Below are positions 1 through 5,583 of a stretch of 19,384 nucleotides of DNA, one piece after another. The notes under the pieces were generated by a model that saw only the letters and a list, made by a program, of their open reading frames with translations, was not told where the DNA came from and searched no databases. The stretch covers positions 1-19,384 of the forward strand of contig JANOGB010000090.1 in assembly GCA_031413955.1 (NCBI GenBank). Direction: 5' to 3'. Each line of letters starts with the position of its first letter. Positions within the stretch are counted from its first letter, which is position 1. The DNA comes from JABFRZ01 sp031413955. GTDB taxonomy: Bacteria; Planctomycetota; UBA1135; GCA-002686595. The translations under genes were made by a program, and so were the position numbers.

Positions 1-1
1 T

Positions 2-103
2 CTACTGCGGCTGTTACCTAACCCCGTGTCCACTGAACCGGGGGACGGTCCGGGACTCTCCATCGTCGGAGAAGGCGAATGGGCCGCCGCGAAGCACGGA
101 GGG
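2..103 (+). pseudogene. IS5-family transposase remnant (internal fragment)
   Basis: Frame 2 of the plus strand reads through GLSIVGEGEWAAAKHGG at about positions 53-103. This closely resembles the conserved DSTGL...GEGEW...KHG block around a catalytic Asp of IS5-family DDE transposases. The preceding residues (GDGPGL in place of the usual DSTGL) look diverged. The similarity stops near position 103, where the sequence becomes antisense to an abiEii gene. There is no start codon, no downstream catalytic domain and no visible terminal repeat, so this is a piece of a transposase rather than an intact IS. It may extend left beyond the window. The identification rests on motif recall only. Confidence 0.55.
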
Positions 104-585
104 ACGTGGAACAGGAGAACCGGCGAGTGGGTTGCTTCATCGGTCACGAACTCGAGCCAGTTCTTCGCGCCGGCACGTGGCCCGAGCACCCCGACGACGA
201 TCCGCTCGACGGCCGGCTGAAAGCGCTCCCGGACCAATTCGGCACAGCCTTCCTGGAGACGCTTCATCCAGCGCTCACGCTGGGTCCTGCTGGTGGCGCG
301 CTCCACTTCATCCTCGGTGATGCCGAGGAGCGCGGGCTCGATCCCGAGATCGAGGTCCTCGGAGAAGCGTTCGACGACGCGAAACACCTTCGATAGCGCG
401 GTGCCGCCCTTGAACAGCAAGGCATCCCCCAGCGCGGGGTCACCGAACAGGATCGCGAGCAGCCAGCAAACCCAGAAGTCCTTCTCGAGCACGGCGGCGT
501 GCATGCGGCGCTCCACGGCGGCCTGCTCGATGTAGAGCTGGCGTTCCGCGAGCGGCTGGCGCAGGAAGTCGAGCTGCAAGGTCAC
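104..585 (-). pseudogene. abiEii: AbiEii-type nucleotidyltransferase toxin, 3'-truncated (copy 1)
   Basis: The ORF starts with a GTG at 585 that overlaps the stop of the upstream antitoxin gene as GTGA. This is the translational coupling expected of AbiE type IV toxin-antitoxin pairs. The N-terminal half of the DUF1814/AbiEii nucleotidyltransferase fold is recognisable: EKDFWVCW at residues 34-41, KGGTALSK at 59-66 (the GG-T/S nucleotide-binding motif) and FSEDLDL at 74-80 (metal-binding acidic motif). After about residue 160 (...VLLFHVP) family similarity ends. The frame stays open to the window edge, but it then runs antisense through the IS5-like remnant. The C-terminal half is therefore missing and the toxin is probably inactive. 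Related AbiEii proteins are about 300-340 residues. Confidence 0.82.
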
Positions 586-1205
586 TTCTCTCCGGCCAGG
601 TCTCGGAGCAGCGGGTGCATCCAGGCCGGCGCCAGCGGGATGTCCTTGGCCAGCCGTCGCCGCTCGTGCTCGGGCAGCACGCTTCGCAGGTGCGCGAGGC
701 GTGCGGGCGTCACGTTCTGCTTGCCGAGGTAGCGCAGCGCCTGGATCAAGAGCCCGCTGATGCGCCCCGCGGCGGCCAGGTTCCGTGGCGTCGTGCGGAC
801 CAGGCGGATCGTCATCGGACCATAGGTGACGTTCCGGCTCGGGCCGTCCGTGAGAAACACGACTTTGGCCGGCACCTGCTCGGATATCCCCAGGAGATTC
901 GCAGCATGGGCGCCGGCGGGTTGGAGGCGGATGCTTTGCCCGTCCGAGATAGCGGCGGTGACGGCCTCGACGCTGGGCCAGAGCACGCCCAGCTTCGGGT
1001 GCTTCCGCGGGTAGTCGTACAGCCCACGGGCGATCCGCCTCAGCGAACCCGCGGCGACCAGCCGCGACAGCGCCTTGTCGACCGCGGCGCGCTTGCCGAG
1101 GTCGATGAAGTCCCTCGGCACCACCACGACACCGCGTCCCATACCTCCGATGCGCTTAAGTACCTGTTTTTCAACAGCTTGCGAGCTTCGGCGACGATGG
1201 GGCAT
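582..1205 (-). CDS. abiEi: AbiEi-type (DUF6088-like) antitoxin, intact
   Basis: A 207-residue protein from the ATG at 1205. An in-frame TTG at 1241 would add 12 residues, but the resulting N-terminus looks unlike the family. Residues about 10-65 form a winged-helix-like region (VLKRIGGMGRGVVVVPRDF... to RGLYDYPR). The central block has VVFLTDGPSR, then RTTPRNLAAAGRISGLLIQA, which is typical of AbiEi/DUF6088 antitoxins. In the family the antitoxin represses its own operon and neutralises the AbiEii nucleotidyltransferase. The stop overlaps the GTG start of abiEii copy 1. Its toxin partner is truncated, so this may be an orphan antitoxin, or it may protect against related toxins. No strong ribosome-binding site is visible. 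Confidence 0.83.
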   Translation of the reverse strand: MPHRRRSSQAVEKQVLKRIGGMGRGVVVVPRDFIDLGKRAAVDKALSRLVAAGSLRRIARGLYDYPRKHPKLGVLWPSVEAVTAAISDGQSIRLQPAGAHAANLLGISEQVPAKVVFLTDGPSRNVTYGPMTIRLVRTTPRNLAAAGRISGLLIQALRYLGKQNVTPARLAHLRSVLPEHERRRLAKDIPLAPAWMHPLLRDLAGEK

Positions 1206-1367
1206 GTCACAAAAACTAGCTACTATTTCTGACAAGAGCAAGGGGCCGAGATGGAGCCGGGCTCCAGGACCGCGTCAACGACGGGGGCGAGCTCGCAGGC
1301 GCCGTGACGCGCGTGGCCCAGGCCGCCCTTCGCGCGGGTTCGGCGGCTCGCACCATCACCAGACCGC

Positions 1368-1673
1368 TCACGTGCCGTTGAACTCGCTCTCGAAGCGCGC
1401 GACCGACGCGAGCACGTCCCTCCAGCTCGGCTGTGAGCCAAAGAACATCTCGCGGCTCATGGCGGCATAGTCGCGGCGCCAGGACTCGAGCTGGTCTTCG
1501 AGCGGGACGATGCGCATCCGCCCGCGGGCGAGCGTCCCGTAGTCCATCCAGCCATGGCGGAAGAAGATCTGCCGATGCACCGCCACGCGCTCGAACAGCC
1601 CCGCGTCCGCGATCGCCTCCCGAGCGATGCCCCTCTCGATCAAGCACCAGAGATCGTAGTAGTGCCGCGAGAG
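1368..1673 (-). pseudogene. abiEii: AbiEii toxin copy 2, C-terminal fragment (severed by IS1-type insertion)
   Basis: The frame reads LSRHYYDLWCLIERG and continues to FFRHGWMDYGTLARG, MREIV-like acidic/basic segments, SREMFFGSQP and a terminal FESEFNGT. This is the characteristic C-terminal portion of AbiEii nucleotidyltransferases. It has no start of its own: a TAG lies upstream within the transposon end. The missing N-terminal part is at 4462-5161. Deleting 1666-4461 (2,796 nt, divisible by three) rejoins ...KPRLSR to HYYDLW in frame. The joined gene is 998 nt, one short of 333 codons. The shortfall equals the separate 1-base frameshift in the other segment. An internal ATG at 1643 could start a 91-residue peptide, but nothing suggests that it does. 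Confidence 0.85.
1666..1673. repeat. Target-site duplication, left copy (CGCGAGAG)
   Basis: Eight bases identical to 4462-4469 flank the two transposon ends. IS1-family insertions usually make 8-9-bp duplications. An adjoining C on both sides means that a 9-bp reading is also possible. Confidence 0.88.
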
Positions 1674-1693
1674 GGCGCTGTCCTAATTCGGAT
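1674..1693 (+). repeat. Left terminal inverted repeat of the IS1-type transposon
   Basis: Begins GGCGCTGTCCTAAT. It matches the right end at 13 of the first 14 positions and 16 of 20 overall. The stop of the first passenger gene lies only about 15 bp further inside. Confidence 0.87.
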
Positions 1694-1707
1694 CCAGACA
1701 TCGGACG

Positions 1708-2043
1708 CTAGCCTCCAGCCTTCCGATGGTCGGCCACGATGCTAGCCCGCACGGCATCGGCTGCCGTTTTGACCGGGGGCACGGCTAGGACGGCGTAGGT
1801 CTTGCGCTTGCCGGCATCCGTCTCGGCTGCCCAGGCGTAGCAGCGTTTGGCGAGGCGGTTCCCTTGGATATCGAAGACGTGGACGTGGCCTTGCCAGACC
1901 GGCTGGCCCTGGAAGCGCTCGTCCACAGGGACGCGCTCGACTAACTCGGCCTTGCATGCGTGCAAGCGCTCAACGGCGCGCCGCAGCGCGTCGGCTTCAC
2001 TTTCTCGGGAATCTTGTTTGCTTCTCATGTCGTCTGGTAACAT
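1708..2043 (-). CDS. Hypothetical protein, transposon passenger 1
   Basis: A 111-residue soluble protein (106 residues if the ATG at 2028 is used; neither start has a clear ribosome-binding site). I do not assign it to a named family. It has an N-terminal charged helix (ESEADALRRAVERLHACK). A compact alpha/beta-looking core follows, with WQGHVHVFDIQG, AKRCYAWAAE and KTYAVLAVPPVKTAADAVRA, then a short basic tail. The regular alternation of hydrophobic strands and the absence of low-complexity sequence argue for a real gene. It has no signal peptide or membrane segment. It is the gene nearest the left end of the transposon, so it travels as cargo. Its role in transposition, host interaction or anything else is unknown. 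Confidence 0.7.
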   Translation of the reverse strand: MLPDDMRSKQDSRESEADALRRAVERLHACKAELVERVPVDERFQGQPVWQGHVHVFDIQGNRLAKRCYAWAAETDAGKRKTYAVLAVPPVKTAADAVRASIVADHRKAGG

Positions 2044-2260
2044 CCAGCCCAGCGCGCGGCACTAAGACTGCGCGTTAGCGCCCCGTGGCGTTCCGCGCAA
2101 TGACCACTTTTCATCAGATAATCAGGGCATTTCCGATGCGGGGATGGTCTGTCTGTGCAACGCGGGAGCGTCTCGCGCCCAGTGAGCTTCGAGCTAGCGA
2201 TGGCCACACGGCCGGTAGCGTGCGCGGCCATCACTGGAATTGCGCAAGCCAGCACGAACA

Positions 2261-2282
2261 ATCGCGCGCTCTTGCGCGCGAT
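2261..2282 (+). terminator. Perfect hairpin followed by CTTTT; terminator-like on plus strand
   Basis: ATCGCGCGC and GCGCGCGAT pair perfectly around the loop TCTT. The plus strand continues CTTTTCG. The shape resembles a weak intrinsic terminator, but no plus-strand gene leads into it. It may instead be part of a larger folded region. Confidence 0.3.
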
Positions 2283-2314
2283 CTTTTCGATGCCGCGCAG
2301 CAAATAAATAGCTC

Positions 2315-2361
2315 GCGCGGAATTATGTTTTATAGAAAGCGCGCGCGTGATAATTCCGCGC
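2315..2361. repeat. 12-bp perfect inverted repeat in AT/GC-alternating DNA
   Basis: GCGCGGAATTAT (2315-2326) is the exact reverse complement of ATAATTCCGCGC (2350-2361). The spacer contains a TTTTATAGAAA segment and a GCGCGCGCG run. This could be an RNA stem or a protein-binding palindrome. No function can be assigned from the sequence. Confidence 0.6.
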
Positions 2362-2443
2362 AAGCTGCCCGCAGTATTTATCTTATACGGGACTGGCTTC
2401 GAGGGTGGCGTGTCATTTTGGCACGCGCCCTCGTACAAGGCAA

Positions 2444-2469
2444 GCCCTGCCGGAGCATTCCGGCAGGGC
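2444..2469. repeat. 10-bp perfect hairpin
   Basis: GCCCTGCCGG and CCGGCAGGGC flank the loop AGCATT. No T-run follows on either strand, so a simple intrinsic terminator is unlikely. It lies about 85 bp downstream of the small regulator gene on the minus strand. Confidence 0.55.
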
Positions 2470-2552
2470 CCCTACCTGCGGGGCGCGCAGGTTCGCCGGC
2501 GCAGGTCCTTACAGCCATGCCCGCGGGGTTCGATCTCCGGCGCTCCACCACC

Positions 2553-2744
2553 CTACCTCCGCTCTAGTCGTTCGAGGAGGGTCTCTCGTACCCATGCCGA
2601 CAGGGGCTTGCCAGCCTTCTCGGCGGCCTCTTGGAGGCTAGCCAGTTCGTCTGGCCGTAGCCGTACCTGGAGGATCTTCGATCGGTCCTGGCCATCCTCC
2701 AGCGGGGGGCGGCCTCGGGGGCGGGGCTTGGGCTTCTTGGCCAT
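2553..2744 (-). CDS. Small ribbon-helix-helix-like DNA-binding protein, transposon passenger 2
   Basis: A 63-residue basic protein from the ATG at 2744; a TTG at 2762 would add six residues. The N-terminus is Lys/Arg/Pro-rich (MAKKPKPRPRGRPPLEDG), AT-hook-like around RGRPP. Then comes KILQVRLRPDELASLQEAA, one beta strand followed by a helix, then GKPLSAWVRETLLERL. This is the beta-helix-helix layout of CopG/Arc/MetJ-type ribbon-helix-helix proteins. Such proteins bind operators as dimers and often repress their own genes. It is divergent from the transposase gene, and three copies of TGTA(G/C)TACA lie between them, so control of both genes is a reasonable inference. No toxin gene follows it, so an antitoxin role is less supported. 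Confidence 0.75.
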   Translation of the reverse strand: MAKKPKPRPRGRPPLEDGQDRSKILQVRLRPDELASLQEAAEKAGKPLSAWVRETLLERLERR

Positions 2745-2752
2745 GCCGGGAG

Positions 2753-2828
2753 TGTAGTACAAAAACTCTGGTCTGTACTACAAAAAATCGAGAGAAAGCC
2801 TGCAGGCCCGGGCTATTTCTGTAGTACA
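2753..2828. promoter_or_regulatory. Triple TGTA(G/C)TACA operator-like array between divergent genes
   Basis: TGTAGTACA occurs at 2753-2761 and 2820-2828, and its reverse complement TGTACTACA at 2774-2782. Each is a palindrome about one central base. Site 1 is 8 bp upstream of the regulator ATG and site 3 is 8 bp upstream of the transposase ATG. A protein bound there would cover both translation-start/promoter regions. Sites 1 and 2 are 21 bp apart, about two helical turns, and so on the same face. The small ribbon-helix-helix-like protein next door is the obvious candidate ligand (inference). Confidence 0.65.
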
Positions 2829-2836
2829 CGATACCC

Positions 2837-3661
2837 ATGAACAAGCTAAGCCGCGACGAGCAAGTGACCGTCCTGGGTGCCCTTACCGAAGGCGTGAGCA
2901 TTCGGAGCATCGAGCGGATGACCAAGATCCACCGTGACACGATCATGCGTCTCGGCGTCAAGGCGGGGAAGGCTGCCGCCGCGTTCATGTCCGAGACGAT
3001 GCGCGATCTCCGCCGCACCGATATCCAAGTCGACGAACAATGGACGTTCGTCGGCAAGAAGCAACGCCGTCTCGGCCCGGAAGACAACGCCGACGCGATG
3101 GGAGACTTTTGGATTTGGTCCGCGATCGATCGTGAGAGCAAGGCTGTTCCGACCTTCCGCGTCAGCAAGCGCGACGCCGAGAGCGTTCAAGCCTTCGTGA
3201 AGGATCTTTCCTCGCGTCTGCACAACCGCGTGCAGCTCTCGGCCGATGGTCTTGGTCTCTATGTCGAAGCTGTCGAACAGGCTTTCGGTGGCGCGGTCGA
3301 CTTCGGAACGATCGTAAAAACCCACGAAGGACAAGAGATCGGCCCCAGTAGGTACGCGCCTCCGCGCGTTACGGAAGTCGAGAAGACGGTCATCGTCGGC
3401 AAGCCGAAGGAAGAGAAGATATGCACGTCGCACATCGAGCGCTTGCACCTTCTCAACCGGATGCGTTGCCGGCGCCTCACGCGCTTGGTCGATTCTTTCT
3501 CGAAGAAGCTGGAGAACCTCGAAGCCGCCATCGGCCTTTACTACTACAGCTACAACTTCTGCGTTCGTCATGGCGCGCACAAGGTCACTCCTGCTCAGGC
3601 TCTTGGCGTGACGCGGGATCCGATGACGTTGGGGGACTTGCTGGAGATGGCGGCGGCGTAG
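2837..3661 (+). CDS. IS1-family transposase (single-ORF type)
   Basis: A 274-residue DDE transposase. An N-terminal helix-turn-helix region (VLGALTEGVSIRSIERMTK and the following helix, residues 12-45) would bind the element ends. The catalytic domain shows the first Asp in IQVDEQWTFVGKK (D66), the second in VQLSADGLGLY (D137) and the Glu in TSHIERLHLLNRMRCRRLTR (E201). A typical IS1-like end follows, with FSKKLENLEAAIGLYYYSYNF and VTPAQALGVT. No frameshift is needed to express it, unlike classical IS1 insAB'. It is intact and lies between ends that fit the IS1 pattern. Its 3' end overlaps the convergent passenger gene by 77 bp. Start: ATG at 2837, directly downstream of the third operator-like site. 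Confidence 0.93.
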   Translation: MNKLSRDEQVTVLGALTEGVSIRSIERMTKIHRDTIMRLGVKAGKAAAAFMSETMRDLRRTDIQVDEQWTFVGKKQRRLGPEDNADAMGDFWIWSAIDRESKAVPTFRVSKRDAESVQAFVKDLSSRLHNRVQLSADGLGLYVEAVEQAFGGAVDFGTIVKTHEGQEIGPSRYAPPRVTEVEKTVIVGKPKEEKICTSHIERLHLLNRMRCRRLTRLVDSFSKKLENLEAAIGLYYYSYNFCVRHGAHKVTPAQALGVTRDPMTLGDLLEMAAA

Positions 3662-4358
3662 TTTCTTGGGAGCGCAGTTGGCGAATCGCTGAAGCTACTG
3701 CGCTCGCCTTCGGATCCCATATGAAATAAGAACTCTTTCCGACGTGGCCGGTATGGCCAAACTTGGCCAACAAGTGGGACTCAACGGTGTCTCGCATTTC
3801 TTCTGTCAAGACCTGCCGAGAGCACAGGGCCTTCACAAGCCGGATGACTGCCTTGCTTTTTAGCGCGTCGCGCTCAACGCCGGCCAGTTGAGAAACGACT
3901 TGCGTCGGGATGCCGGTTGGGAATCCCGTCGGATACCTCTCAAGAAGAGCCAGCATCAGAGTCGCGGCGCTCAGTTTCTTGCCGTCGCAGACCAAGCGCG
4001 ATATTCCGACCAGCTCACTGGCGACTACCAGCTCATGCGATTGAGAAAGCTCATCCACATCGCGCGCAAGCTCCTTGGCTTGTCTTTTCCATGAAAAGAT
4101 CCAAAGCGCCGCGAAGGCAATAACGGCGGGAGCGATTGCCCCGACGACGACGGAGGCGTTTGTGACGATCGCTTTGCCGCGGCCCTCCTCAATGCCGAGT
4201 GTAGAGCATAGGAGCTGCGCGACGACGGCTCCAAAGAGTCCACCTATCACCGTGAGGACGGCTCCGACAAGGACGCCCGACGGAGTCTGAATCCACGCCA
4301 TCGCGGCGTCCCACGACTCTCTCCACGGCGATCGCAAGCGCGACGATGGTTCCCCCAT
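3585..4358 (-). CDS. Two-helix membrane protein of unknown function, transposon passenger 3
   Basis: A 257-residue protein (260 from a GTG at 4367). In numbering from the ATG at 4358, hydrophobic segments lie at about residues 28-50 (GVLVGAVLTVIGGLFGAVVA) and 70-90 (VVVGAIAPAVIAFAALWIF). A basic stretch (WKRQAKELARDVDELSQSHE) and a mostly helical cytoplasmic-type domain of about 120 residues follow, and then a Pro/Ser-rich tail. I recognise no family. The last 26 codons overlap the 3' end of the convergent transposase gene, so that tail is constrained by both strands, or was created when the genes were brought together. It lies close to the right end of the transposon and is probably cargo. 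An ATG at 4301 is an alternative start just before the first helix. Confidence 0.72.
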   Translation of the reverse strand: MGEPSSRLRSPWRESWDAAMAWIQTPSGVLVGAVLTVIGGLFGAVVAQLLCSTLGIEEGRGKAIVTNASVVVGAIAPAVIAFAALWIFSWKRQAKELARDVDELSQSHELVVASELVGISRLVCDGKKLSAATLMLALLERYPTGFPTGIPTQVVSQLAGVERDALKSKAVIRLVKALCSRQVLTEEMRDTVESHLLAKFGHTGHVGKSSYFIWDPKASAVASAIRQLRSQETTPPPSPASPPTSSDPASRQEPEQE

Positions 4359-4441
4359 CCCGGCCACCCTACCCGCCCCCCGGCAGCGCTCCCAACCTGC
4401 CGCCTCACGACCGGCCTCCGCGGGGTCGCCCGCAGTCCGAA

Positions 4442-4461
4442 ATCGAGATTAGGACACCGCC
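4442..4461 (-). repeat. Right terminal inverted repeat of the IS1-type transposon
   Basis: Read inward on the minus strand it begins GGCGGTGTCCTAAT, with one mismatch in 14 to the left end. The TAA within it is the stop met by the interrupted abiEii frame (stop codon at 4449-4451). Confidence 0.87.
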
Positions 4462-4469
4462 CGCGAGAG
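4462..4469. repeat. Target-site duplication, right copy (CGCGAGAG)
   Basis: Identical to 1666-1673 and directly abuts the right end of the element. On the coding strand of abiEii it reads CTCTCGCG, within the codons for L-S-R. Confidence 0.88.
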
Positions 4470-5161
4470 TCGGGGCTTGCGCGCCTTCTCTTTCGGCCGG
4501 TAGGTCTCCTCGTGCAGCAGCATGGTCTTCTCCCAGAAGGTGCGCCGCGGGGCCACGGTCCGGAGCTCGAAGGTGCTGGCCCCCATGAAATCAGGGAAGG
4601 CCTCGGCCAGGTACGGCCGCACGCTCGGCCGCTCGGCGGGTTCCGTCTCCGAGCGCGCGCCGAGCTCGATCTTCACGACGGGAACCACGTACCCGGACGA
4701 TCCCGCGACGGCCGTCGGATAGCGGAAGAGGATCGTCTGCTGGTCCGGATCGACGTCCGGGCCGGCCAGCTCGATCGTCCAATCCTCGCCGGAGAGCTCC
4801 GGCGCGATCCGGGCCCGTAGCGCCGGAGGAGCTCGTCTCGGATGCGCCGCTGGCACGTCTCCCTCAGCCTGACGAGCTGCTTCTGGCTCAGCCTCTCGCC
4901 CCCGAATCCGAGATGCTCGCGCTCGATGACGACATCGACGTCCTCGGAGAACCGCTCGATCAGCTTCCATGCCTTCGAGAGCGAGGTCCCGCCCTTGAAA
5001 CTGAGCTGCGCACCCCAGCCCGGGAGCGCGAAGAGCTCCCGCAGGGTCCAGCAGACCCACAGGTCCTTCTCGATGCTCACCGCCGGCAGCTCGAGCTGCC
5101 GCATGGCGTTGTCGCAAAGTTCGCCGCGCCTCGCACGATCCAGTCGAAGGAACGCCTCCAT
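4462..5161 (-). pseudogene. abiEii: AbiEii toxin copy 2, N-terminal segment with frameshift
   Basis: Starts at the ATG at 5161, overlapping the upstream stop by one base (TGATG). The first frame reads SIEKDLWVCW, SFKGGTSLSK and ERFSEDVDV, the AbiEii nucleotidyltransferase motifs, up to RRIRDELL. Near 4821-4832 homology moves to another frame, continuing PALRARIAPELSGEDW to VVPVVKIELGARSE, RTFWEKTMLLHEET and KPRLSR. Adding one base there restores the frame, so a single-base deletion is inferred. The gene is then cut by the transposon, and its C-terminus lies at 1368-1673. Restored length would be 332 residues, normal for the family. With two independent lesions this toxin is dead unless the deletion is a sequencing error. 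Confidence 0.87.
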
Positions 5162-5451
5162 CAGTCTTGCTCCACCGCCACGCGCCGCATGACTTCGGCG
5201 ATCCAGGGGGGAGCGTGGCGTCGATCGGCCAGCAGCACGCGCTTGTCCGCCGCGCTGAGCCGGTTCCTCAGGATCCGCACGTGGGCGTCCTCGAGGTGGT
5301 CGCGACCGAGCCACCGGAACGCCTGGATCACCAGACCGCTCACGCGGCCGGCGGTTGCCATGTTTCTCGGTGTCGTGCGGCGGAAGGTGATGACCAGCTT
5401 CCCGAGCTTGATGCTGCGGACCAGGCCGTCGGTCAGGAAGAACACCCGCAT
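5161..5451 (-). pseudogene. abiEi: AbiEi antitoxin copy 2, N-terminally truncated
   Basis: The 96 residues from the ATG at 5451 align with the C-terminal half of the intact AbiEi at 582-1205: VFFLTDG, then FRRTTPRNMATAGRVSGLVI, QAFRWLG and a helical end. The N-terminal winged-helix half is absent. Upstream, similarity stops near 5451-5470 and the sequence belongs to a different, also truncated, ORF. The stop overlaps the abiEii start as TGATG, so coupling of the pair is preserved. It might still be translated as a short protein, but without the DNA-binding half it could not act as the usual repressor. Confidence 0.82.
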
Positions 5452-5573
5452 GGGCCAGTTAAGGACTTTCTTAGCCCATCTGTGATCTGCTCATCGTCCT
5501 TTTCGATTCGGTACCACAACGCCGTCAACAGTCCGTATGCAGCTGCGACGTCGGCGACTTTGAGTCTTTGCAT
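5433..5573 (-). pseudogene. Truncated ORF downstream of hsdS (deletion junction)
   Basis: A 46-codon ORF from the ATG at 5573, 10 bp after the hsdS stop and preceded by an AGGA-type ribosome-binding site. Its first about 38 residues (MQRLKVADVAAAYGLLTALW, then charged residues to DGLRKSL) look like the start of a real protein. The last few residues (GPCGCSS) are the abiEi remnant read out of frame. I do not recognise the family. The operon once continued past hsdS, and a deletion or recombination near 5452-5470 fused it to the abiEi remnant. The lost sequence could have included hsdR (inference). Confidence 0.5.
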
Positions 5574-5583
5574 GAAATCCTGC

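Larger units (their letters stand above)
2044..2552. other. Hairpin-rich non-coding stretch inside the transposon
   Basis: No convincing gene is seen in about 500 bp. Open frames here lack good starts, look compositionally random and contradict one another. The stretch has a run of inverted repeats: 2261-2282 (9-bp perfect stem, 4-base loop), 2315-2361 (12-bp perfect arms, 23-base spacer), about 2400-2431 (imperfect), 2444-2469 (10-bp perfect stem, 6-base loop) and 2475-2491 (6-bp stem). Base composition changes sharply: AT-rich pieces near 2296-2340 and 2375-2392 alternate with GCGCGC runs. It could encode a structured RNA, contain transposition or regulatory sites, or be relic sequence. Confidence 0.55.
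1674..4461. mobile_element. IS1-family transposon with passenger genes, inserted in abiEii
   Basis: Ends reading inward are GGCGCTGTCCTAAT (left) and GGCGGTGTCCTAAT (right), matching at 13 of 14 positions. Both fit the GGnnnTG terminal pattern of the IS1 family. An 8-bp direct duplication, CGCGAGAG, flanks the element. Inside are an IS1-type DDE transposase (plus strand) and, on the minus strand, a hypothetical protein, a ribbon-helix-helix-like regulator and a membrane protein. At 2,788 bp it is much longer than simple IS1 (about 0.8 kb). It is within the range I recall for the ISMhu11-like group, which can carry extra genes. The transposase is uninterrupted and the ends and duplication are well preserved, so insertion looks recent and the element may still be active. 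Confidence 0.88.

Noticed and set aside
1206..1367. Possible gene between abiEi copy 1 and the abiEii fragment
   Set aside because: Only short shadow frames are seen. It is simply the spacer between the two abiE pairs.
2025..2438. Minus-strand 137-codon frame with a signal-peptide-like piece (ARLFVLACAIPVMAAHA)
   Set aside because: Weak start, it runs through several perfect hairpins, ends inside the start of another gene, and the rest is compositionally random. Kept only as a possibility.
2452..2550. A full tRNA gene on the plus strand
   Set aside because: A GGAGC...GCTCC acceptor and TTCGATC exist, but length, T-stem pairing, anticodon loop (no U33) and CCA spacing do not fit any tRNA class.
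2553..2744. Antitoxin of a type II toxin-antitoxin pair
   Set aside because: No toxin-sized ORF is next to it in the same direction. The operator array with the divergent transposase fits a regulator better.
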